This document shows, one piece after another, positions 42,149 to 49,719 of a stretch of DNA of 64,000 nucleotides. Numbering within the stretch: position 1 is the stretch's first letter; each line of letters starts with the position of its first letter. Location of the stretch: assembly GCA_902768735.1 (NCBI GenBank), contig CACXMK010000001.1:1-64000 (forward strand), in the 5' to 3' direction. This DNA comes from an uncultured Lachnospiraceae bacterium. GTDB taxonomy: Bacteria > Bacillota > Clostridia > Lachnospirales > Lachnospiraceae. The notes below the pieces were generated by a model that was not told the origin of the DNA, made no database searches, and saw only the letters and a program-made list of their open reading frames with translations. The translations under genes and the position numbers were made by a program.

Positions 42149-43105
42149 TTACTTCGCCGCTGCGCCTGCCTGCGCCATAACTTCCTCAGCGAAATTGTCC
42201 TGTCTCTTCTCGATGCCTTCGCCGGTCTCGAAGCGGACGAACTCCTTGATCTTGATCTTTGTGCCGTTGGCCTTGCCTACCTGGTCGAGATACTGACCTA
42301 CGGTCTGCTTGCCGTCTTCAGCGCGGACATAGATCTGGTCGAGGAGGCAGATCTCCTTGAACTGCTTGTTCAGTCTGCCGATGAGCATCTTCTCGATGAT
42401 GTTCTGAGCTTTTCTCTTGTTCTCGGGAAGCTTATTGTTCTCCTCGATCGCCTGTGCAAGAAGGATCTCTTTCTCGTGTTCTTTGTAATCATCCGGAATA
42501 TCCGCTGCGCTGATATACTTGGGGCTCATCGCTGCGATCTGCATTGCGACGTTAGTCAGAGCGGTCTTGATATCGTCATTGACAACAGCTGTCTCTGCAT
42601 CGACGAGAACGCCGATCCTTCCGTGACCGTGAAGGTATGTGACGACACAGCCTTCCGTCTCTTCGAGGGCCTTGAATCTGCGGATGCTGAGCTTCTCGCT
42701 GATCACAGCGATCATATCTACCAGAGCGTCCTTAACAGTCTTGGCGGTATCCTCGATCCATGCTTCCTCAAGGAAAGCGTCGATGTCTGCAGCTGCCGTA
42801 TTCAGAGCCTGCTGCGCGACCTTCGCGACATATGTGCGGAACTTCTCGTTCTGAGCTACGAAATCGGTCTCGGAGTTGACTTCCACAACCGCTGCCTTTG
42901 TATCGTTTTCCTGTGCGATCAGGCAGATGCCTTCCGCCGCGATCCTGCTGGCTTTCTTCTCAGCCTTTGCCTGGCCTTTCTTTCTGAGGTACTCGATCGC
43001 CGCATCCATATCGCCGTTGGTCTCGGTCAGGGCCTTCTTGCAGTCCATCATGCCGGAACCGGTAACATCTCTCAACTGTTTGACTTGTGCTGCTGTAATT
43101 GCCAT
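42149..43105 (-). CDS. tsf: Elongation factor Ts
   Basis: 318-aa nucleotide exchange factor for EF-Tu. It begins MAITAAQVKQLRDVTGSGMM and contains DCKKALTETNGDMDAAIEYL and the TDFVAQNEKF motif characteristic of EF-Ts. Start ATG 43103-43105 with GAGGAGAAATC upstream; the frame's extension to 43141 runs into a tandem repeat. Second gene of rpsB-tsf, ended by a strong terminator. Confidence 0.98.
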   Translation of the reverse strand: MAITAAQVKQLRDVTGSGMMDCKKALTETNGDMDAAIEYLRKKGQAKAEKKASRIAAEGICLIAQENDTKAAVVEVNSETDFVAQNEKFRTYVAKVAQQALNTAAADIDAFLEEAWIEDTAKTVKDALVDMIAVISEKLSIRRFKALEETEGCVVTYLHGHGRIGVLVDAETAVVNDDIKTALTNVAMQIAAMSPKYISAADIPDDYKEHEKEILLAQAIEENNKLPENKRKAQNIIEKMLIGRLNKQFKEICLLDQIYVRAEDGKQTVGQYLDQVGKANGTKIKIKEFVRFETGEGIEKRQDNFAEEVMAQAGAAAK

Positions 43106-43145
43106 ATTGATTTCTCCTCTACTTACGAATTCTATTTCCAATCCG

Positions 43146-43187
43146 TCCCGATCAAAATGTTTCGATCAAAATGTTTCGATCAAAGGG
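43146..43187 (-). repeat. Three 14-bp tandem units at the rpsB stop
   Basis: Units at 43146, 43160 and 43174 with core TTTTGATCGAAACA on the minus strand. The rpsB TGA is in the proximal unit and TGA recurs in each copy, in three frames. Confidence 0.88.
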
Positions 43188-43950
43188 TCCCTTCCTGCTC
43201 CTGCTCGGCTTCGCTCTCAGCGGATTCCTTAGCCAGGGCTTCCTGCTCGGAAGTATCAACATTCTCTTCGCCCTGTCTTGCTTCGATGACAGCGTCGGCC
43301 ATCTTGCTGCAAAGGAGCTTGACTGCGCGGATCGCGTCGTCATTTCCGGGAATGATGTAATCAAGTTCTTCAGGATCGCAGTTCGTGTCGCCGATACCGA
43401 TCAGGGTGATGCCAAGAGCATGAGCCTCAGCTACGCAGATTCTTTCCTTCTTGGGGTCGATAACGAAGATCGCGTCCGGAATGTGAGTCATTTCCTTGAT
43501 GCCGCCGAGGTTCTTCTCGAGCTTCTCCCACTCCTTGTTGAGCTTAGCGACTTCCTTCTTGGGAAGCACGTCGAATGTGCCGTCCTGAGACATCTCTTCG
43601 ATCTTCTTAAGGCGCTCGATTCTGCCCTGGATGGTCTTGAAGTTGGTCAGCATGCCGCCGAGCCATCTCTCGTTGACATAGTACATACCGCAGCGCTCAG
43701 CCTCTGTCTTGACAGCGTCCTGCGCCTGCTTCTTCGTGCCGACGAAGAGGAGGGTGCCGCCCTGCTCAGCGATCTCGAATACGGCCCTGTAAGCCTCGTC
43801 TACCTTGACGACGGACTTCTGAAGGTCGATGATATGGATCCCGTTTCTCTCTGTGAAAATATAGGGAGCCATCTTGGGGTTCCAGCGCCTTGTCTGGTGA
43901 CCGAAGTGTACGCCTGCTTCCAGCAGCTGCTTCATTGATACAACACTCAT
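43180..43950 (-). CDS. rpsB: 30S ribosomal protein S2
   Basis: 256-aa ribosomal protein. Family text: [71 protein letters not shown] and a glutamate-rich tail. Start ATG 43948-43950 with CGGAGGAAAAG upstream; the 31-codon extension is in the leader. Operon with tsf. Confidence 0.98.
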   Translation of the reverse strand: MSVVSMKQLLEAGVHFGHQTRRWNPKMAPYIFTERNGIHIIDLQKSVVKVDEAYRAVFEIAEQGGTLLFVGTKKQAQDAVKTEAERCGMYYVNERWLGGMLTNFKTIQGRIERLKKIEEMSQDGTFDVLPKKEVAKLNKEWEKLEKNLGGIKEMTHIPDAIFVIDPKKERICVAEAHALGITLIGIGDTNCDPEELDYIIPGNDDAIRAVKLLCSKMADAVIEARQGEENVDTSEQEALAKESAESEAEQEQEGTL

Positions 43951-44100
43951 TTCTTTTCCTCCGTGTTTGTTTAACTTCCGCATTTCCGTATGCAGTGTGA
44001 GAGGTCTGCTACCACCCTGCCGGGTCGAGCCCGGGTAGAGCACCGGTATCTGCCGAAAATGCGTGCTTACTATTACGCAACATTAGAATATTATCACAAA
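43951..44100 (-). promoter_or_regulatory. Structured rpsB leader
   Basis: The ~150-nt leader folds around CCGGG/CCCGG with a larger TACC/GGTGG pairing (about 44005-44045). Such leaders often bind S2 for feedback control. A possible promoter is TTGTGC-17-TAATAT at its upstream edge. I cannot name an Rfam family. Confidence 0.4.
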
Positions 44101-44149
44101 CAAAAAGCCCGCACAAGAGTTTCTTTTCGAAATTCCGTACGAACTTTCC

Positions 44150-44208
44150 GGTGTTTTATGAGTATTACGGTTACTTGATGTGTATTCCGGGTACTTTATG
44201 AGTATTCC
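44150..44208 (-). repeat. Three 19-20-bp tandem units at the codY stop
   Basis: Units at 44150 (19), 44169 (20) and 44189 (20), core GGAATACTCATAAAGTACCC on the minus strand. The codY TAA is in the proximal unit and further TAA triplets occur in the copies. Confidence 0.8.
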
Positions 44209-45008
44209 GGCTCCACCTGTTTCTTCAGCCCTTTGAGTTCTCCGTAGATCGCGTCGTTAAGGACTTTGATATACGTTCCCTTCATGCCGGAGGAACGGGA
44301 TTCGATCACACCTGCTGATTCAAACTTTCTGAGCGCGTTCACAACGACGCTTCTCGTGATCCCTGCTTTGTCTGCGATCTTGCTGGCGACAAGGATGCCT
44401 TCGACGCCGCCAAGTTCCTCAAAAATATGGATGATCGCGTGCATCTCTGTATAACTGAGCGTATTGATTGCGGACTTCACAACGTTGATCTTGCGGCTCT
44501 CCTCCGCTGTCTCTTCGGAGACGGCGCGGAGCATTTCCAGCCCGACGACCGTGGTTCCATATTCGCACAGGATAATGTCGTCGATCTCGTAATAGGAACT
44601 GTCCCTGTAAAGAAAGACCGTTCCGAGACGCTCTCCCGCGATCTCGATCGGGGCAATGATACCGACATTTCTGCAATCCTGGTCCCTGACAAATCCCAGC
44701 GTACCGAGACTGACGTTCTCATTCGTGGAGAGGACGCCGAGGAATCTCTCGTTGAGGGCGGGATCGATAAACGTCCCGACCTTGTCAGTGATCAGGTCGG
44801 TGAGCAGCGGGATGCTGTCGAACTCTCCGAAACCGAGCACCTTTCCCTTTTTACTGATCACGAGAACGTTGGACTGCAGCACATCGCTCATCACTCTGCA
44901 GATATCGTTAAAGACAACTTTCCCCGTGTCATTGTTGTGAAGCAGTTTTTCTATTTTCCGCGTGTTATCCAGCAGTTTTACATTGCCGATCGTCTGAGAC
45001 CTGTTCAA
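44196..45008 (-). CDS. codY: GTP-sensing transcriptional repressor CodY
   Basis: 270-aa pleiotropic repressor that senses branched-chain amino acids and GTP. The GAF sensor covers the first ~155 residues, and the C-terminal winged helix contains the conserved GGVEGILVASKIADKAGITR and SVVVNALRKFESAGVIESRS. Translation appears to start at TTG (45006-45008), with AGGTGG 4-5 nt upstream; no suitable ATG is available. topA lies upstream on the same strand, with a repeat-filled gap between them. Confidence 0.95.
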   Translation of the reverse strand: MNRSQTIGNVKLLDNTRKIEKLLHNNDTGKVVFNDICRVMSDVLQSNVLVISKKGKVLGFGEFDSIPLLTDLITDKVGTFIDPALNERFLGVLSTNENVSLGTLGFVRDQDCRNVGIIAPIEIAGERLGTVFLYRDSSYYEIDDIILCEYGTTVVGLEMLRAVSEETAEESRKINVVKSAINTLSYTEMHAIIHIFEELGGVEGILVASKIADKAGITRSVVVNALRKFESAGVIESRSSGMKGTYIKVLNDAIYGELKGLKKQVEPEYS

Positions 45009-45077
45009 AATTCCACCTGGCCTTTCCTATCTAACTTCTTTTGATCAGCTTTTTTGATCATTTATTTTATGAATCGA

Positions 45078-45105
45078 TTTATAGTAACCAATTAATAGTC
45101 ACCAA
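45078..45105 (-). promoter_or_regulatory. Possible codY promoter
   Basis: TTGGTG (45100-45105), 16-nt spacer, TATAAA (45078-45083) on the minus strand, inside the repetitive topA-codY gap. Confidence 0.4.
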
Positions 45106-45125
45106 TAGATACCAAACAATTCCTA

Positions 45126-45205
45126 TATTGATGATTTCTCTTATTGATAATTTCTCTTATTGATAATTTCTCTTATTGATGATTTCTCTGATTGATTAGT
45201 TCTCT
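45126..45205 (-). repeat. Five 16-bp tandem units at the topA stop
   Basis: Units at 45126, 45142, 45158, 45174 and 45190, core TATTGATAATTTCTCT. The topA TAA is in the proximal unit. Looser repeats (TTGGTNACTATTAA, CTGATCAAAA) continue toward codY, so nearly the whole gap is repetitive. Confidence 0.92.
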
Positions 45206-47310
45206 TCCGGCTTGTTTTCCACGTATCCGCAGTCTCTGTTTTCGCAGACCAGCCTGTTTCCCTTTTCCAGCATCATTGAACCGCATTCGGGGCACTTCTT
45301 CGCGGAGGGTTTCTGCCAGCTCATAAAGTCACACTCGGGGTTGCCCATACAGCCGTAGTACTTGCGTCCCTTCTTCGTCTTTTTGACGACTATTTCTTTG
45401 CCGCATTTGGGACAGAGGACGCCGATCTTTTCATAGTAGGGCTTTGTATTGTGACACTGCGGAAAACCGGGACACGCGAGGAATTTTCCGTGGGGACCGT
45501 ATTTGATCACCATTTTTCTTCCGCAGTTCTCGCAGACTTCGTCAGTCTCTTCGTCGGCGATCTTCACCTTCTCGAGATCTTTTTCCGCCTGTTTCACAGC
45601 TTCATCGAGATCCGGATAGAAATTCTCGATGACAGTCTTCCATTTGACCGTGCCTTCCGCCACGCCGTCCAGAAGGCCTTCCATCTGCGCCGTGAACGTC
45701 GGATCCACGATCGACGGGAAAGCGCGCTTCATCATGGAATTGACCACTTCGCCCATTTCCGTCATATACAGGTTTTTGTCTTCTTTGACGATATAATGCC
45801 TTGCGAGGATCGTAGTGATCGTAGGCGCATAGGTGCTCGGCCTGCCGATTCCCTGTTCCTCAAGCGCCTTTACAAGAGAAGCCTCGGTGTAGTGCGGTGC
45901 AGGCTGTGTAAAGTGCTGCTTTGGATCGTACCCAAGGAGCGTGAGTCTCATATCTTTCCCGAGCTTGACCGGGAGCTTGTCTCCCTTCTCCTCGTTCTCT
46001 TCCTGCTCATATACACACTGATAGCCGTCAAAGAGTTTCCTTGAAGCGGATACCGTAAAAAGACAGTCCTTCGCCGTGATCCTGACCTGCGTGGTCTCGA
46101 ACCTCGCCGGGCTCATCCTGCTTGCCAGGAAACGCTTCCAGATCAACTGATACAGACGGTACTGGTCCCTTGCAAGCGAATCCTTAACCGCAGTGGGAAG
46201 AATGCTCAAGTCCGTAGGACGGATCGCCTCGTGCGCGTCCTGGATCTTTCCTTCGCTTTTTCCGTTCTTCTCCTGTGCGATCAGGTATTCTTCGCCGTAG
46301 TTTTCGCGGATATACTCAGCAGCAGCCGCCTGCGCCTCTTCCGAGACACGGACGCTGTCCGTTCTCAGATAGGTGATCAATGCAACCGTGCCGCTTCCCT
46401 TGATCTCAACGCCTTCATAGAGCTGCTGCGCGATCCGCATCGTTTTCTGCGTCGAAAAGTTCAGCGCCTTGCTCGCCTCCTGCTGGAGCGTGGAAGTCGT
46501 GAACGGCAGAGGAGATTTCCTTGCCCTCTCTGCTTTTTTGACATCGGACACGATAAAGGCCGCATCTCCGATCTCATTTTTGATCGCGTCAACCTGCTCT
46601 TCCTTCTCAGGTATATCTTTCGCGATCTTCCCGTCACTGCTGATCCGTCCGCAGTAATGGGCTGTAAAAGGCCTTGTCTGTCCTTCCGCAGTAAGCTGCG
46701 CGTCCAGCGTCCAGTATTCCTGCGGAATAAAGGCGCTGATCTCATCCTCCCTGTCGCCGATCATCTTAAGAGCAGCGGACTGGACTCTCCCGGCAGAGAG
46801 GCCGCGCTTGACTTTCTCCCACAGAAGCGGGGAGATCCTGTAACCCACAACCCTGTCGAGGATCCTTCTCGTCTGCTGCGCGTTCACGAGGTTGAGATCG
46901 ATGCCTCTCGCGTTCTTTAAGGATTCCGTGACCGCTTTCTTTGTGATCTCATTAAATGTGATGCGGTACACTTCCTTATCCTTCATCTCATCCAGCCTAA
47001 GAGCCGCGATGAGATGCCAGGAGATCGCCTCTCCTTCGCGGTCAGGGTCCGTCGCGAGATAAATGCGGTCAGCTTTCTTTACTTTCTTTCTGAGATCTGC
47101 AAGAAGCTCTCCCTTGCCACGGATCGTAATGTATTTTGGCTCGTAGTCATTGTCCACTTCGATCCCCATCCTGCTCTTGGGCAGATCCCTGACATGACCG
47201 TAACTGGCGGTCACCTCATAGGTGCTCCCAAGGAACTTTTTGATCGTCTTCACCTTTGCCGGCGACTCGACAATGACCAGATTGTGTTTACGCTTGCGTA
47301 CTGCTGCCAT
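45196..47310 (-). CDS. topA: DNA topoisomerase I
   Basis: 704-aa type IA enzyme relaxing negative supercoils. Toprim text LVIVESPAKVKTIKKFLG and LATDPDREGEAISWHL at the N terminus, the active-site tyrosine region TYLRTDSVRVS, VGYRISPLLWEKVKRGLSAGRVQ, and three C-terminal zinc ribbons (CENCGRKM; CPKCGKEIVV; CPECGSMML). Start ATG 47308-47310 with GAGGTGAAA; a GTG 6 nt earlier is less likely. Confidence 0.97.
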   Translation of the reverse strand: MAAVRKRKHNLVIVESPAKVKTIKKFLGSTYEVTASYGHVRDLPKSRMGIEVDNDYEPKYITIRGKGELLADLRKKVKKADRIYLATDPDREGEAISWHLIAALRLDEMKDKEVYRITFNEITKKAVTESLKNARGIDLNLVNAQQTRRILDRVVGYRISPLLWEKVKRGLSAGRVQSAALKMIGDREDEISAFIPQEYWTLDAQLTAEGQTRPFTAHYCGRISSDGKIAKDIPEKEEQVDAIKNEIGDAAFIVSDVKKAERARKSPLPFTTSTLQQEASKALNFSTQKTMRIAQQLYEGVEIKGSGTVALITYLRTDSVRVSEEAQAAAAEYIRENYGEEYLIAQEKNGKSEGKIQDAHEAIRPTDLSILPTAVKDSLARDQYRLYQLIWKRFLASRMSPARFETTQVRITAKDCLFTVSASRKLFDGYQCVYEQEENEEKGDKLPVKLGKDMRLTLLGYDPKQHFTQPAPHYTEASLVKALEEQGIGRPSTYAPTITTILARHYIVKEDKNLYMTEMGEVVNSMMKRAFPSIVDPTFTAQMEGLLDGVAEGTVKWKTVIENFYPDLDEAVKQAEKDLEKVKIADEETDEVCENCGRKMVIKYGPHGKFLACPGFPQCHNTKPYYEKIGVLCPKCGKEIVVKKTKKGRKYYGCMGNPECDFMSWQKPSAKKCPECGSMMLEKGNRLVCENRDCGYVENKPEEN

Positions 47311-47411
47311 TTTCACCTCTCGACATTCATCCGAACAGGAATTTTCTCATAATACTCTGCAAATCCGTAAATTTGCAAACGACTTGACCGTAAACCGGCC
47401 AAACTTCGGGT

Positions 47412-47441
47412 ACTATAACATACCTTTGCTCTGATTTGCAA
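47412..47441 (-). promoter_or_regulatory. Promoter of topA
   Basis: TTGCAA (47436-47441), 18-nt spacer, TATAGT (47412-47417) on the minus strand; ~100-nt leader with a small GCAAAT/ATTTGC hairpin. Confidence 0.6.
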
Positions 47442-47466
47442 GACAATTTTCAATGTTAAACAGCTT

Positions 47467-48981
47467 TTATACCGAGAACATCTTTCTTTTTCTTTCGATC
47501 ATCTCATCTATGTGGTCGATATAGATCGACACCTCTTTAGCGTCATCGCATCTCTCGATCCGCCCGCCCGGGAAAACGCCTTTGGAAATGCTTCCGGCGC
47601 CGAGCGCGAGGATCGACTGTTTTTCTTCCATAATGAGGATGTTGTAGATCCCTGCCTTGCCGTCTTTCGCGTAGCCGACGTTTTCAAAGTTTCCCGACAT
47701 GTTCTTCTGCCTGTACAGATAATAGGGATGCATCCCCATCTGCTCTGCACCGCGCGCAGCGATCTTCATACTCTCGTCGGTATTGTTGATGGAAGAAAAG
47801 CCGTTCTTCTCGATCCATTTCTGAAGTCTGGATGCCCTCTTGACGGCAAGGGAATGTACGGTCAGGTCGTCCGGCCCCAGTTCCCTGATCACATCGATCG
47901 TATACTGCACGTCTTCGCTCGTCTCTCCCGGAAGTCCAAGGATGATATCCATGTTGATGTTGTCGAATCCGGCCTCCCGCGCAAGGCGGAATGCTTCCAC
48001 CGTCTGCGCCGCGCTGTGCTGTCTTCCGATCAGCTGCAGCGTGCGGTCCCGCATCGTCTGGGGATTGACGCTGATCCTTGAGACGCCGCATGCTTTGAGA
48101 ACTACCAGTTTTTCCGCGTTTATACTGTCAGGCCTTCCCGCTTCCACGGTGAACTCCTGCAGCGCTCCCGTGTCAAAATACTGACGGATCATACTGATGA
48201 GCCTTTCTGACTCATTGGGTTCCAGCGTCGTCGGTGTTCCTCCCCCGATATACAGGGTGTCAAGGATCCTGCCTTTAAAGAGAGGCGCAGAAGCTGCCAT
48301 CTCCTTTTCGAGCGCGTCCAGGTACTCGTTCACGCGCGTCTTCCAGCTGGACAGAGGATAGGAAGTAAAGGAGCAGTACAGGCATGTGGTCGGGCAGAAC
48401 GGAATTCCAACATACAGGCTGAAGCCGTTCTCATAGTGGATCCCGGACAGGATCTTTCTCTCCCTCTCAGCGATCTGTGCCGCCAGCGCCGCCTTTTCCG
48501 GGCTCACCAGATGTTCCCGTTCCATAAACGCGGCTGCCTCACGGACAGTATCGCCTGCCCTGAGCCTTGTCATCGCGATCTTCGTGGGGCGAATGCCGAT
48601 CAGCTCTCCCCAGGGAAGTACGGTATCTGTATAATCGGAAAGCATTCCATATAAAAGGTGTTTTGCCGCCGTCTTGCAGGCAGTGCTTTTTTGGTCAAAC
48701 AGCGTCCCCTCCGGGGCTTCTTCCCTGCGGATCAAAGGCTCTCTTTCAGCGTCTCCCGCCGCCAGTTCTTTGTGATCTGAGCCGGCTTGCGGTTCACCTT
48801 CCGGATGGATCTTCATCTCAATGTGATCCGGCTGAAAATCCACACGCAAAAAAGCCGGTTCAGGATATTTCCTGACGTCCGGCTCTCCGACAAATACCTT
48901 CACCTGCTCCCTGGGATAAAACGCCTTAAGGAGCGAGTGGATCTCATATCTATATAATTCAATGTTTGTAACTGCTATCAT
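47467..48981 (-). CDS. hemZ: HemZ-type coproporphyrinogen dehydrogenase (radical SAM)
   Basis: 504-aa radical SAM enzyme of the HemN/HemZ group. The Fe-S motif is GIPFCPTTCLYCSFTSY (CxxxCxxC) near residue 200, followed by DTLYIGGGTPTTL, VEAGRPDSI, MDIILGLPGET and PYYLYRQKNMSGNFENVGY. An N-terminal ~170-residue extension is typical of HemZ. True substrate in an anaerobe without other heme genes nearby is uncertain. Start ATG 48979-48981; the ribosome site is weak. It is downstream of the MBL gene. Confidence 0.88.
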   Translation of the reverse strand: MIAVTNIELYRYEIHSLLKAFYPREQVKVFVGEPDVRKYPEPAFLRVDFQPDHIEMKIHPEGEPQAGSDHKELAAGDAEREPLIRREEAPEGTLFDQKSTACKTAAKHLLYGMLSDYTDTVLPWGELIGIRPTKIAMTRLRAGDTVREAAAFMEREHLVSPEKAALAAQIAERERKILSGIHYENGFSLYVGIPFCPTTCLYCSFTSYPLSSWKTRVNEYLDALEKEMAASAPLFKGRILDTLYIGGGTPTTLEPNESERLISMIRQYFDTGALQEFTVEAGRPDSINAEKLVVLKACGVSRISVNPQTMRDRTLQLIGRQHSAAQTVEAFRLAREAGFDNINMDIILGLPGETSEDVQYTIDVIRELGPDDLTVHSLAVKRASRLQKWIEKNGFSSINNTDESMKIAARGAEQMGMHPYYLYRQKNMSGNFENVGYAKDGKAGIYNILIMEEKQSILALGAGSISKGVFPGGRIERCDDAKEVSIYIDHIDEMIERKRKMFSV

Positions 48982-49049
48982 TATCAACGTTTTCTATACA
49001 GCCCTTTACATTCCTGCAGGCTGTCCTGCAATCCTATAGTACCCGTTGA

Positions 49050-49700
49050 TCACGGGCGCACAAAATAGTTATACATCTTCTCATGCCCGATCGTCGTGGA
49101 TCCGCCGTGTCCCGAATAGACCTGCGTATTGTCAGGCAGGACATAAAGTTTTGTACGAACGGAATTCGCAAGCTCACGCATGCTTCCGGTAGGAAAGTCT
49201 GTTCTTCCGATGGATTCCTCGAACAGGGTGTCACCGCTTAAAAGGATCGGATCGGAGCCGCTCTCCTCCGCGGTGATGTAATAACAGCAGCTGCCTTCCG
49301 TATGGCCGGGCGTTGAGAGCACCTTCATTGTGATACCGGCTGCCGTCACCATCTCCCCGTCAATAAGAAAGCGGTCTGCCTTGACCCTGCAGGGTCTTCT
49401 CATGTCCGCAGAGCTGTTGAGCTCCGTATCCATAAGGACGTCTTTTTCCAGGGCGCTGGCATAGACCGGAGCGCCGCAGGCTGCCCTGAGCGCTTCCACC
49501 CCGAGTATGTGGTCAAAATGTCCGTGGGTCAGAAAGATCGCCTTGATCTCCAGTCCCTGTTTTTTCAGCTCGTCATAGATCTCTCTGCCGTAATCCGCGG
49601 GGTCCACCACGAGTGTTTCTTTACTGCCTTCTCTGTAGAGGTAATAGAAATTGGTCTGAACCATTCCGATCACATAACAGCCGATCTTAATTTTCTCCAT
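49050..49700 (-). CDS. MBL-fold hydrolase, glyoxalase II-like
   Basis: 216-aa metal-dependent hydrolase with motifs LTHGHFDHILGVEAL, STPGHTEGSCCYY, LLSGDTLFEESIGRTD and YSGHGGSTTIGHE, which supply the binuclear metal ligands. Start ATG 49698-49700 with CGGAGGGAG upstream; it follows rel by 19 nt. This rel-dtd/MBL-hemZ order is common in clostridia; here no D-Tyr deacylase gene lies between. Confidence 0.9.
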   Translation of the reverse strand: MEKIKIGCYVIGMVQTNFYYLYREGSKETLVVDPADYGREIYDELKKQGLEIKAIFLTHGHFDHILGVEALRAACGAPVYASALEKDVLMDTELNSSADMRRPCRVKADRFLIDGEMVTAAGITMKVLSTPGHTEGSCCYYITAEESGSDPILLSGDTLFEESIGRTDFPTGSMRELANSVRTKLYVLPDNTQVYSGHGGSTTIGHEKMYNYFVRP

Positions 49701-49719
49701 ACTCCCTCCGTGATAAAAC

